From NCBI RefSeq assembly GCF_905220705.1, contig NZ_CAJNAT010000024.1, forward strand, positions 62,001-126,000: DNA of 64,000 nt, given 5' to 3'. The notes under the pieces are model-generated. The model saw only the letters and a program-made list of their open reading frames with translations. It was not told the DNA's origin and did no database searches. The DNA comes from Paraburkholderia domus. Its GTDB lineage: Bacteria > Pseudomonadota > Gammaproteobacteria > Burkholderiales > Burkholderiaceae. Of this stretch, positions 19,080-27,235 are shown piece by piece (the stretch's first letter is position 1; each line of letters begins with the position of its first letter). A program made the translations under genes and the position numbers.

Positions 19080-20210
19080 TCACGAGATCGACACGCCAAG
19101 CAGCTTGCCGATTCCGAACGTGAACCCCGCGGCAATCAGGCCGATGACGACCTGCCGCATGGCGGAGAACCCCGCGCCGCGTCCGTTGAATAGCGAGGTA
19201 AAGACCCCAATGGACGCGAGCGCAAGCGTGCTAAGTACGATGCATTGCACGATCGCATTAAGCCCGTGCGTCCACAGGAACGGCATCACCGGAAAAATCG
19301 CGCCGACTGAGAACAGGCAAAAGGAGACCCCCGCAGCGGACCACGGATTACCGCCCAATTCAGCGGGATCGAGTCCGAGTTCCTCACGGGTCAAGGTATC
19401 GAGCGCCTTGTCCTTGTCACGCATCATCTGCGATGCCACCCGTTTGGCCTCGACTGCGTCCAGACCCTTGGCACGATAGATCAGCGCCAGCTCGTGCTCC
19501 TCCGCTTCCGGCGACATCTCCAGTTCTTCCGCTTCTTTAGCAATCTGGGTACTGGCCAACTCGCGCGCATTGGTCACTGACAGCCATTCACCCAACGCCA
19601 TCGAACACGCGCCGGCGATCAGGCCGGCGAGCCCCGTGAGCAGGATCGCCTTGTTGCCGGTTCCCGCACCGGCCACACCCATGATCAGGCAGAAGTTCGA
19701 GACGAGACCGTCGTTCGCGCCGAGCACGGCCGCGCGCAAATCGTTACCCGACGAAACGCCCTTATGCCACGACTCCGCTGCGGCGATGCGCGCCCCTTGC
19801 GACGTATCCGGGTCGCCGCCGCCGTGAGCCAGGGTCTGGACCACCGCCGCGTGGTGATGTTCATCGGCCGACATGCGGCCCGCGTCCGGCTGCCCGCGGT
19901 ATTTGTTGCGGTCGGCGTATTCGGCCGCAGCGAGTGTGGGTAACACGAAACCCGCGCCGAACACACGTACCAGCGCTTTCATCAGGCGTGTTTTCACGGC
20001 CTGGCCGGTGCCCTTCGGCTGGATGCCGTTAGCTCTCAGCTTGTCGGCCCATACCTGCGCATGATCGCGCTCCGACTTTGCGAGGTCACTGTAGACCTGC
20101 TTACGCGTGTCGTCCCGCTCGACTTTCGCGAGCGTTTCATAGAGCGCGGCGCTATGGAGCTCATCGGAGAGATTGGCTCTGTACCGCTTGACTTCGTGTT
20201 TGGATGCCAT
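19080..20210 (-). CDS. Ferritin-like/VIT1 fusion iron transporter
   Basis: 376 aa from the ATG at 20210 (MASKHEVKRY); a start at 20240 adds ten residues. An N-terminal ferritin-like four-helix domain (about 1-150) carries Glu/His ligands (SDELHSAALYE, SERDHAQVW, DEHHHAAVVQ). It is fused to a CCC1/VIT1 membrane domain (AAVLGANDGLVSNFCLIMGVAG and later helices). Proteins of this membrane-bound ferritin type export iron in rhizobia and agrobacteria. The two-domain order is complete and the key acidic/His residues are present. Confidence 0.88.
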   Translation of the reverse strand: MASKHEVKRYRANLSDELHSAALYETLAKVERDDTRKQVYSDLAKSERDHAQVWADKLRANGIQPKGTGQAVKTRLMKALVRVFGAGFVLPTLAAAEYADRNKYRGQPDAGRMSADEHHHAAVVQTLAHGGGDPDTSQGARIAAAESWHKGVSSGNDLRAAVLGANDGLVSNFCLIMGVAGAGTGNKAILLTGLAGLIAGACSMALGEWLSVTNARELASTQIAKEAEELEMSPEAEEHELALIYRAKGLDAVEAKRVASQMMRDKDKALDTLTREELGLDPAELGGNPWSAAGVSFCLFSVGAIFPVMPFLWTHGLNAIVQCIVLSTLALASIGVFTSLFNGRGAGFSAMRQVVIGLIAAGFTFGIGKLLGVSIS

Positions 20211-20540
20211 GGTGACGTGTCTGCATATCGGGTCGATCACAACGAAGCGTAATCGATTCAGACACGGAAATCACAAAACCCCTAAAACGCATCTTTAGCG
20301 AGAACACCAACGGTTCTCATCCCCATTCGGTTCTGCACGATTTTCTCTTAAGACAGGCTTATGCGTGCCCTGATCGGGCATAGGTTTTCGCCACTGTCGT
20401 CTAGCATTTTCCGCGCTTCGAAATATGGAAAAAAGGTGTTTTGGCTCGCCTAAGGAGAAGTTAAGGAAAGCTGCTTATTCTGTGGACACGCATCGACCAG
20501 CACGGTCGGCGCGGCACTATCACACTATTGGAGAACCATC
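20211..20540. other. Divergent intergenic region
   Basis: 330 bp between the iron transporter (minus) and the small exported protein at 20541 (plus). It is lower in GC than the flanking genes and should contain both promoters. No confident promoter, operator or structured RNA was identified by eye. Confidence 0.4.
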
Positions 20541-20822
20541 ATGAAAGCACTCAAACACATCATGCTCATTGCTTCGGTTGTCGCCATCCCGACCCTGTCG
20601 TTTGCCCAGCAGATGAACACACCGATGAATGACACAAGCACAGCGCCCGCCGTCTCGATGCACGACACGCAGAACAATCAGCCCAGTACGCAATCTCAGC
20701 AGCCTTCGCACAAGATGTCGGGCTACGGCGACAGTTCTGGTTACGGCGCGCCTGCCAGCAGCCTTTCGCAATCTTCAACGATGCATTTCGCGGGTAAGAA
20801 CTCGCGAGTGTTCAATCATTGA
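20541..20822 (+). CDS. Small exported Ser/Gln-rich protein
   Basis: 93 aa with a clear signal peptide (MKALKHIMLIASVVAIPTLSFA) and a low-complexity mature part rich in Ser, Gln, Asn and Thr (DTQNNQPSTQSQQPSHKM). The ribosome site TTGGAGAACCATC fixes the ATG. No conserved domain is recognised; similar short exported proteins are frequent in Burkholderia-group genomes. Confidence 0.75.
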   Translation: MKALKHIMLIASVVAIPTLSFAQQMNTPMNDTSTAPAVSMHDTQNNQPSTQSQQPSHKMSGYGDSSGYGAPASSLSQSSTMHFAGKNSRVFNH

Positions 20823-20943
20823 AACCACGCGATGAAGCGATGCACCTCCGCGCTGTCCGTTACTCGCAGCAAGTCAGCGGACAAAAATCGGCGCGGGAGC
20901 GAGGTGCATCTTCAATCAGAAAGCCGGCCAGAAACACGCGAGA

Positions 20944-22239
20944 TCATTGCGGCGCGGGAGCCGCCCGATATCCTCGCCGACCGACAAGCAAAGCGAGCAT
21001 GGCGGATACCGCGAGACTCGCCGCCACCACGTAAAGTCCGGCAGCATATCCACCCGTCACGCTCTTCAGCCAGCCAATAGCAAATGGGCCGACGAAACCG
21101 CCAAGATTGCCGATCGAGTTGATCATGGCAATGCCGGCCGCCGCACCGGCGCCCGAGAGAAAGGTACTCGGCATGGCCCACAACGGCGCCTTGGCCGCGC
21201 TGATGCCCACGTTCACGACGATCAATGCGAGCACCACCGCAACGATGGTATCTGCAAAGCCTGCCCATGCGAGTCCAACGCCTGCCGCAACGCACGGAAT
21301 CACCACGTGCCAGGTGCGCTCGCCAGTGCGATCCGAATGGCGAGCCCACAGCACCATGCCGATCACGGCCAGCACGCTGGGGATCGCATTCAACGCGCCA
21401 GTGCCAAGCGCGCTAAAGCCGAATTGACGAATGATCAGCGGCGCCCATAGCCCGAGCGTATAGAGGCCCGCGGACGTGCCGAAGTAAATCATCGACATGA
21501 TCCACACGCGCGGATCGCGCAGTGCCGCGAGCGCGCCTGCCGCATGGCCTGCCTGCGATTCACGTCCCGCACGTTCCTCGCGCAAGGTCGCGACAAGCCA
21601 CGCTTTCTCATCCGCGGCAAGCCACGTCGCCTTTTCGGGCGAATCGGTGAGTGCTTTCAACACCACGAATCCGAGTACGACAGCGGGAATCGCTTCGACG
21701 ATGAACAGCCATTGCCAGTCTTTCAATCCGAACAGGGCCGGCATCTGCATGATCGCGCCTGAAATGGGCGAGCCGATTGCCGTCGACAACGGTGCGGCCG
21801 CCATGAATGCGGCGGCCGCAACCGCGCGTTGCCGCGCGGGAAACCACTGGCTGAGATAAAGAATGATGCCAGGGAAGAAGCCGGCTTCGGCCACACCGAG
21901 CAAAAAGCGCAGCGTATAGAACGAGTTCGGCCCGACGACAAACGCGGAAGCCGCCGACACCAGCCCCCACGTCACCATCACGCGTGCAATCCAGATGCGC
22001 GCGCCGACCTTGTTCAGAATGAGGTTTGAGGGCACTTCGAATAGAAAGTATCCAAGAAAGAAGATGCCGCCGCCGAGCCCGAACATGGTCGGCGAAAGAC
22101 CGAGGTCCTTGTTCATCGTCAGCGCAGCGAAACCGACGTTCACGCGGTCGAGAAAGCTGACAAAGTAAAGCAGCATCACGAAGGGCAAAATGCGCCACGT
22201 CAGCTTGCGAACCACACGGGCTTGCAATTCATTGGTCAT
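20944..22239 (-). CDS. MFS transporter, anion:cation symporter type (tartrate-like)
   Basis: 431 aa with twelve membrane segments, of the ACS family. Hallmarks are RILPFVMLLYFVSFLDRVNVG in helix 1 and GVAEAGFFPGIILYLSQWFP in helices 4-5. CGGAGACAGGC precedes the ATG. It is 83 bp downstream of a tartrate/D-malate-type dehydrogenase on the same strand and divergent from a LysR regulator, so it probably imports that enzyme's substrate, a C4 hydroxy-dicarboxylate. Confidence 0.88.
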   Translation of the reverse strand: MTNELQARVVRKLTWRILPFVMLLYFVSFLDRVNVGFAALTMNKDLGLSPTMFGLGGGIFFLGYFLFEVPSNLILNKVGARIWIARVMVTWGLVSAASAFVVGPNSFYTLRFLLGVAEAGFFPGIILYLSQWFPARQRAVAAAAFMAAAPLSTAIGSPISGAIMQMPALFGLKDWQWLFIVEAIPAVVLGFVVLKALTDSPEKATWLAADEKAWLVATLREERAGRESQAGHAAGALAALRDPRVWIMSMIYFGTSAGLYTLGLWAPLIIRQFGFSALGTGALNAIPSVLAVIGMVLWARHSDRTGERTWHVVIPCVAAGVGLAWAGFADTIVAVVLALIVVNVGISAAKAPLWAMPSTFLSGAGAAAGIAMINSIGNLGGFVGPFAIGWLKSVTGGYAAGLYVVAASLAVSAMLALLVGRRGYRAAPAPQ

Positions 22240-22322
22240 GCCTGTCTCCGAACTTTAAGCCGCCCGTGACGTGTTCGTCCGGGCGTTATGTTTTTGTGTC
22301 ACGCACGTTGTGTGTTGCGAGG

Positions 22323-23441
22323 TCAGGCCGCCTTGAACTGCGCCGCCGGTTCCGCTGCGAGGATCGCGCAGACGGCGTCGGTCACCTGCGCTGTCGTAGC
22401 CGTGCCGCCGAGGTCGCCAGTGTGCAGCGCCGGGTCAGCCGTGATGCGTTCGATCGCGTTCATCAGTTGCCGGGCAGCGCCCGTTTCGCCAAGATGCTCG
22501 AGCATCATCACGACCGACCAGAACGTGCCGACCGGATTGGCGAGGCCTTTCCCCATGATGTCGAAAGCGGAGCCGTGAATCGGCTCGAACATCGAGGGAT
22601 AGCGGCGCTCAGGGTCGAGATTCGCAGTCGGCGCAATGCCGAGACTGCCGGCAAGTGCCGCTGCCAGATCGCTGAGAATGTCCGCGTGAAGATTCGTTGC
22701 GACGATCGTGTCGAGCGTTGCAGGACGGTTGACCATGCGGGCCGTTGCGGCGTCGACGAGTTCCTTGTCCCATTCGACGTCGGGAAACTCTTTCGATACC
22801 TCAAGCGCTATTTCGTCCCACATGACCATTGCGTGCCGCTGCGCATTGCTCTTGGTGATCACCGTCAGCAGCTTGCGCGGCCGCGACTGTGCAAGTCGGA
22901 ACGCGAAACGAAGAATGCGCTCGACGCCCGCACGGGTCATCATCGAGACATCGGTTGCCACTTCGATCGGATGGCCTTGGTGAGCGCGCCCGCCTACGCC
23001 GGAGTACTCACCCTCGGAGTTCTCACGCACGATCACCCAGTCGAGATCTTTCGGGCCACAGCGCTTTAGCGGCGCGTCGATGCCGGGCAGGATGCGGGTG
23101 GGACGCACGTTCGCATATTGATCGAAGCCCTGGCAGATTTTCAGGCGCAAACCCCACAGCGTCACGTGATCGGGAATATGCGGGTCGCCCGCCGAGCCGA
23201 ACAGAATCGCGTCCTTGTTGCGGATCGCATCGAGCCCATCGGCCGGCATCATCGCACCATGCTCACGGTAAAAGTCGCCGCCCCAATCGAAATTCTCGAA
23301 CTCGAAATTGAAGGCGTCGTTTCGCGCGGCGATGGCCTCGAGAACCCGTTGGCCCGCGGGCACGACTTCCTTGCCGATGCCGTCGCCGGGAATGGTTGCG
23401 ATGCGGTAGGTCTTCACTTGCGTCTCCATGATGTTGAACAT
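22323..23441 (-). CDS. Tartrate dehydrogenase/D-malate dehydrogenase family
   Basis: 372 aa from the ATG at 23441 (MFNIMETQV), which has AGGA nine bases upstream; 23429 (METQVKTYR) is the alternative. It is a beta-decarboxylating dehydrogenase of the isocitrate/isopropylmalate dehydrogenase fold (YRIATIPGDGIGKEVVPAG at the N-terminus, VRENSEGEYSGVGGR as substrate loop, DMMG-type region FDIMGKGLANPVGTFWS). TtuC/DmlA-type enzymes act on tartrate or D-malate with NAD+. The exact substrate is not decided by sequence. Confidence 0.9.
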   Translation of the reverse strand: MFNIMETQVKTYRIATIPGDGIGKEVVPAGQRVLEAIAARNDAFNFEFENFDWGGDFYREHGAMMPADGLDAIRNKDAILFGSAGDPHIPDHVTLWGLRLKICQGFDQYANVRPTRILPGIDAPLKRCGPKDLDWVIVRENSEGEYSGVGGRAHQGHPIEVATDVSMMTRAGVERILRFAFRLAQSRPRKLLTVITKSNAQRHAMVMWDEIALEVSKEFPDVEWDKELVDAATARMVNRPATLDTIVATNLHADILSDLAAALAGSLGIAPTANLDPERRYPSMFEPIHGSAFDIMGKGLANPVGTFWSVVMMLEHLGETGAARQLMNAIERITADPALHTGDLGGTATTAQVTDAVCAILAAEPAAQFKAA

Positions 23442-23500
23442 ATGGCTGCATCCTAGAACGAGGACCGCCGGCGAAAACGCTGCTAGACTCAAAGCATCCT

Positions 23501-23513
23501 TAACCTGAGGTTA
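23501..23513. promoter_or_regulatory. Perfect LysR-type T-N11-A operator
   Basis: TAACCTGAGGTTA is a perfect inverted repeat that extends to TTAACCTGAGGTTAA at 23500-23514, in the gap between the divergent LysR gene and the dehydrogenase gene. Such T-N11-A boxes are where LysR-type regulators bind and control both divergent promoters. Confidence 0.75.
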
Positions 23514-23554
23514 ATAATGAATCGCTCATCGGTTTGTTCATTGGCCCACTCAAC

Positions 23555-24466
23555 ATGACCTCGTCGATACAACCGGACGACCTCGCGTTCTTCTCCACGC
23601 TTGCCGCAAGCGGCAGTCTGACGGCGGCTGCGCGCGAACTCGGCTTGAGTACCGCGGCCGTGAGCAAGCATCTGTCGCAAATGGAATCGCGTGCGGGCGT
23701 GTCGCTCGTCAATCGCACGACACGGCGCATGAGCCTCACGCCGGAGGGCGAACTCTATCTGACGCGCGCGAGACGAATCCTGAGCGAAATGGACGACCTG
23801 GCGCAGTTGCTCGGCGGCTCGCAAGCGGCGCCGAAAGGCCTGCTGCGCGTGAACGCGACGCTCGGCTTCGGCCGCAGTCACGTGGCGCCGCTGATTTCCC
23901 GGTTTGTGCGGCGCTTTCCCGAAGTGGACGTGCAATTGCAACTCTCCGTCGACCCGCCGCCGATCAGCGACGATGCCTTCGACGTGTGCGTGCGCTTTGG
24001 CGAACCGCCGGATGCGCGTGTGATTGCACGGCGGGTCGCGTCCAATCGGCGACTGCTTTGCGCATCGCCTGCGTATTTCGCCAAACGACGCGCGCCACGA
24101 AGTCCGGCGGAACTATCGCAGCACAACTGCATCGGCATTCGCCAGGGCGACGACGGCTACGGGCTATGGCGTCTGACCAGCGGACGCGGCGCGGCTGAAA
24201 AGACCGAGACGGTCCGCGTGCGCGGCAACCTCACCACCAATGACGGCGAGATCGCGGTGAAGTGGGCGCTGGACGGTCACGGCATTCTGATGCGGGCGGA
24301 ATGGGACATCGCGGAGTATCTCGCCGACGGCCGCCTGATCCATGTGCTGCCCGAATATCGCACGCCGGGTGCGGATATTTACGCGGTGTACCCGCAACAG
24401 TTACAGATGACGGCGCGGGTCAAGGCATTCGTCGACATGCTGATAGAGACGCTTGGGGCACGCTGA
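23555..24466 (+). CDS. LysR-family transcriptional regulator (DmlR-like)
   Basis: 303 aa from the ATG at 23555 (MTSSIQPDDLAFF); 23534 is an alternative. A winged helix-turn-helix (GSLTAAARELGLSTAAVSKHLSQME, about 20-45) is followed by a periplasmic-binding-protein-like effector domain. It is divergent from the tartrate/malate-type dehydrogenase and its transporter, with a perfect T-N11-A box between them, so it very probably regulates that pair. Confidence 0.92.
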   Translation: MTSSIQPDDLAFFSTLAASGSLTAAARELGLSTAAVSKHLSQMESRAGVSLVNRTTRRMSLTPEGELYLTRARRILSEMDDLAQLLGGSQAAPKGLLRVNATLGFGRSHVAPLISRFVRRFPEVDVQLQLSVDPPPISDDAFDVCVRFGEPPDARVIARRVASNRRLLCASPAYFAKRRAPRSPAELSQHNCIGIRQGDDGYGLWRLTSGRGAAEKTETVRVRGNLTTNDGEIAVKWALDGHGILMRAEWDIAEYLADGRLIHVLPEYRTPGADIYAVYPQQLQMTARVKAFVDMLIETLGAR

Positions 24467-24480
24467 ATCAGGTTTCCTTC

Positions 24481-24499
24481 AGTTCTGCATTGCAGAACT
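24481..24499. promoter_or_regulatory. Operator-like palindrome, copy 1
   Basis: AGTTCTGCATTGCAGAACT, a perfect 19-bp inverted repeat around a single T, just after the LysR gene and upstream of the porin promoter. It is the longest of four sites sharing CTGCAWTGCAG in this locus. Confidence 0.6.
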
Positions 24500-24619
24500 T
24501 CAACGGCAACAGGCCGGCTGGTAATTCAAACCAGATAATTTCGCCAAACTCCTTGCATTACATAGCCTTACGGCGGAAATCAAGCGCACCCGCCATGCCA
24601 GGTGTTTTCCCTATTTTGG

Positions 24620-24632
24620 CCTGCATTGCAGG
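24620..24632. promoter_or_regulatory. Operator-like palindrome, copy 2
   Basis: CCTGCATTGCAGG, a perfect 13-bp palindrome whose centre is 28 bp before the first base of the porin -35 box. The identical spacing recurs upstream of the ABC transporter operon. Confidence 0.65.
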
Positions 24633-24653
24633 TCAAACGAGCGATTCCCCCCG

Positions 24654-24682
24654 TTGACACAGAACGAACGGTCGTGCCAAAT
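24654..24682 (+). promoter_or_regulatory. Porin promoter
   Basis: A consensus -35 (TTGACA, 24654-24659) is followed after 17 bp by CCAAAT as a weak -10. The whole element is 25/30 identical to the promoter at 26140-26169 in front of the ABC operon, including the spacer. Confidence 0.6.
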
Positions 24683-24942
24683 TGCGCTTGCATCCTGTGC
24701 GCAAGCACGCGATCAATGAGTTCATAGCAGCGCCACGCCGCCCCAGCATTCAGGAGACGACCCAGCAGGCAACCGGACGCAAGGCGCGCACCAGCAGACC
24801 CACTATTTCGCATCCCTTATCAGATTGCGACGGCTCCTTATCGCCCATTGAAATCGCATCGCGCAACAGATCGCCAGAACCTTGCAGCACAAGCATTACT
24901 TCGCCAGTTCAATCGATTCCAATAAACAAGGAGACACGAAGC

Positions 24943-26034
24943 ATGCCGGCAAGTCATCGCAATCGGTTTGGAGCCATTCTCGGTTTAGCAGGCGCGTGCG
25001 CATTGGGCGCGGCCCAGAGCGCTCACGCGCAAAGCAGCGTCACGTTGTACGGTATCGTCGACGGTTCTCTCCTCTACACCAGCAAAACACTTAACCCGAC
25101 GACCGGCCAGAGCGCGGGTCATCAATACTCGTTCACCGACAGCGGTCTCTCCGGCTCGCGCTTCGGCATGCGTGGCGCCGAAGATCTTGGCGGCGGCATG
25201 CGCGCGATCTTCGAACTCGAAAGCGGTATCAGCATTGCCAATGGCGCGCTCAGCAATTCGAATGGCAACGAGTTCGGACGGCAAGCATGGGTCGGGGTGG
25301 ACAGCCGCTACGGTACGGTCAAAGCCGGTTTGCAGTTCTCGCCCTTCTTTCTCGCGGTGTACGACTTCGATCCACGCGAGATGTCGTACTTCGGCAGCGG
25401 TCTCGTCACCTACCTCAATAACGTCTACGTGACGGGCCTGTTCAACCCGAACGCCATTTCCTACACGTCGCCGGAAATCGCCGGGCTGCAAGCCAGCGCG
25501 ATGATGGCATTGGGCGGCACGGCCGGGGATTTTCAGGCAGGCCGCCAGTACTCGGCGAGCCTGCGTTATCACCTTGGCTCGCTGACCGTCGATGCCGCGC
25601 TCTATAGCGGCAACGCAGGCGGCAGCGCTGCATCGATTGCGATTCCGAGCGTGGTTGAATTCGACGGCCGTGCGCTCGGCGCCAGCTACGTGTTCAACAA
25701 TCTGACCGTGAAGGCTTCATACGTACAGTACAAGGTGGCAGGCTCGTTCAACGATCGTGTCTATTCCGGCGGCGCCAGCTATCGCATCACACCGGCGCTG
25801 AACGTCGACGCCGGCGTATGGGTCACGCGCGATGGGAACAACTCGTCGAACAATTCGATCCTGGCCTCCACCGGGCTCGACTATTCGCTGTCGAAGGCCA
25901 CCGTGGTGTATGGGCAAGCCGGCTTCGTCACCAACCACGGCGCGATGCACACCGGCCTGTCTGTCAACAACGCACTGAACGAAGCCACCGGCACAACCGC
26001 TGGCGTGAATGTCGGCATCCGGCATATGTTCTAG
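24943..26034 (+). CDS. Gram-negative outer-membrane porin (OmpC/Burkholderia type)
   Basis: 363 aa from the ATG at 24943, preceded by AAGGAGACACGAAGC; the longer open frame upstream is not supported. A signal peptide ends at AHA-QSSVTLYG, and QSSVTLYGIVDG is the standard start of mature betaproteobacterial general porins. Alternating beta-strand pattern, a SRFGMRGAEDLGGGMRAIFELE block and the C-terminal NVGIRHMF ending in Phe mark a 16-strand trimeric porin. It shares a promoter type with the ABC importer, suggesting it passes the same substrate through the outer membrane. Confidence 0.93.
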   Translation: MPASHRNRFGAILGLAGACALGAAQSAHAQSSVTLYGIVDGSLLYTSKTLNPTTGQSAGHQYSFTDSGLSGSRFGMRGAEDLGGGMRAIFELESGISIANGALSNSNGNEFGRQAWVGVDSRYGTVKAGLQFSPFFLAVYDFDPREMSYFGSGLVTYLNNVYVTGLFNPNAISYTSPEIAGLQASAMMALGGTAGDFQAGRQYSASLRYHLGSLTVDAALYSGNAGGSAASIAIPSVVEFDGRALGASYVFNNLTVKASYVQYKVAGSFNDRVYSGGASYRITPALNVDAGVWVTRDGNNSSNNSILASTGLDYSLSKATVVYGQAGFVTNHGAMHTGLSVNNALNEATGTTAGVNVGIRHMF

Positions 26035-26105
26035 CCGGTGCACAGCGCGAGATGCCGGCGTGCCGCGCGGGCGGTACGCCGGATCATCAGTGACTTCCCT
26101 AATAA

Positions 26106-26118
26106 TCTGCAATGCAGA
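26106..26118. promoter_or_regulatory. Operator-like palindrome, copy 3
   Basis: TCTGCAATGCAGA, a perfect 13-bp palindrome 28 bp (centre to first base of -35) upstream of the ABC-operon promoter, the same arrangement as at the porin promoter. Confidence 0.65.
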
Positions 26119-26139
26119 ACAATCAAATGGAAAAACCTG

Positions 26140-26168
26140 TTGACGCAAAGTGAACGCTCGTGCCAAAT
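26140..26168 (+). promoter_or_regulatory. Branched-chain-type ABC operon promoter
   Basis: -35 TTGACG (26140-26145), 17-bp spacer, -10 CCAAAT (26163-26168). The spacer carries AAAGTGAACGCTCGTGC, closely matched in the porin promoter and, on the other strand, upstream of the SDR gene. The leader to the first gene is about 190 bp, with no ORF recognised in it. Confidence 0.6.
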
Positions 26169-26365
26169 TTCTCTCGCGCCACCGCAACTCACTTTCGTAG
26201 TCTGCGCCGGTGCGTGCTCGTTTCAAACCGTCGACAACCGTCGATAACGGTCGCCGGATTCGAGAGAGCGGCTGTTGTCCCGTCCGTAGTCAGGCGTGCG
26301 GCGATGCGTCCCCAGAAGCCTGGTGTGACGATCGCGCCGCGTGCCCTGTTGGAGGGTGTAAAAGC

Positions 26366-27235
26366 GTGGATATGTTTTTGCAGCAGTTTCTCAACGGGTT
26401 GACGCTGGGCGGCATCTACAGCCTCGTTGCGCTCGGACTGACGCTGGTCTACGGCATTCTCGCGGTGCCGAATTTCGCCCACGGCGCGTTCTACATGGTC
26501 GGCGCATTCGTGTCGTTCTACCTGATGAGCCGGCTCGGCTGGAACTACTGGCTTGCCATGATCGGCTCCGGCGTCGCGGTAGCGTTGCTCGCCATTCTCG
26601 CCGAGCGGCTCGTGTTCAATCCGTTGCGCAAATCTTCCGAATTGCATCCGATGATCGCCGCGATCGGCCTTCTGCTGTTTCTCGAAGCCGGTGCGCAAGC
26701 GATCTGGGGCGCGGACTTTCATCGCACGGCCACGCCCTATGCGGGGATCATCGATCTGGGCGGCGTCACCGCGCCGTTGCAGCGCCTGCTGATCATCGGC
26801 GCCGCATTCACGTTGGTGGTGCTGCTGCAACTCTTCCTCAAATACACGGTGATCGGCTCAAGCATTATCGCGATGGCGCAGGATCGTGAAGGCGCCTCGC
26901 TGATGGGCATCGACGCCAACAAGGTGACGATGCTGACCTTCGGCATTTCCGGCCTCCTCGCCGCCGTCGCGGCCACGCTGTACGCACCGATCAACCTCGT
27001 CTATCCGGCGATGGGCCAACTGGTGATCCTGAAGGCTTTCGTGATCATCATTCTCGGCGGCATGGGCAGCGTGCCGGGCGCGATCGTGGGCGGCCTGATC
27101 ATCGGCATGGCGGAGAGCTTCGGCGCCTTCTACATTTCGACCGACTACAAGGACATCATCGCCTTCGTGCTGCTGGTGGTGATTCTGTCGGTTCGTCCTC
27201 AGGGGCTGTTCACCAGGGAACTGCGCGCATCGTGA
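26366..27235 (+). CDS. Branched-chain amino acid-type ABC transporter permease (LivH)
   Basis: 289 aa from a GTG at 26366, chosen because GGAGG lies ten bases upstream; the ATG at 26372 is the alternative. LivH-type permease with about eight membrane helices (FLNGLTLGGIYSLVALGLTL at the start, GGMGSVPGAIVGGLIIG near the end). First gene of a five-gene HAAT importer operon. Neighbouring acyl-CoA genes suggest the cargo is a carboxylic acid rather than an amino acid. Confidence 0.92.
   Translation: MDMFLQQFLNGLTLGGIYSLVALGLTLVYGILAVPNFAHGAFYMVGAFVSFYLMSRLGWNYWLAMIGSGVAVALLAILAERLVFNPLRKSSELHPMIAAIGLLLFLEAGAQAIWGADFHRTATPYAGIIDLGGVTAPLQRLLIIGAAFTLVVLLQLFLKYTVIGSSIIAMAQDREGASLMGIDANKVTMLTFGISGLLAAVAATLYAPINLVYPAMGQLVILKAFVIIILGGMGSVPGAIVGGLIIGMAESFGAFYISTDYKDIIAFVLLVVILSVRPQGLFTRELRAS

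Larger units (their letters stand above)
24467..24942 (+). promoter_or_regulatory. Porin upstream region with two palindromes and a promoter
   Basis: 476 bp leader. It holds a 19-bp perfect palindrome (24481-24499), a 13-bp palindrome (24620-24632) with the same CTGCAWTGCAG core, and a sigma70-like promoter at 24654-24682. The promoter is followed by about 260 bp of untranslated leader before the porin ATG. No gene is recognised in the leader. Confidence 0.6.

Noticed and set aside
24682..24942. N-terminal extension of the porin frame
   Set aside because: The signal peptide and ribosome site are at 24943; the upstream part is the untranslated leader after the promoter.
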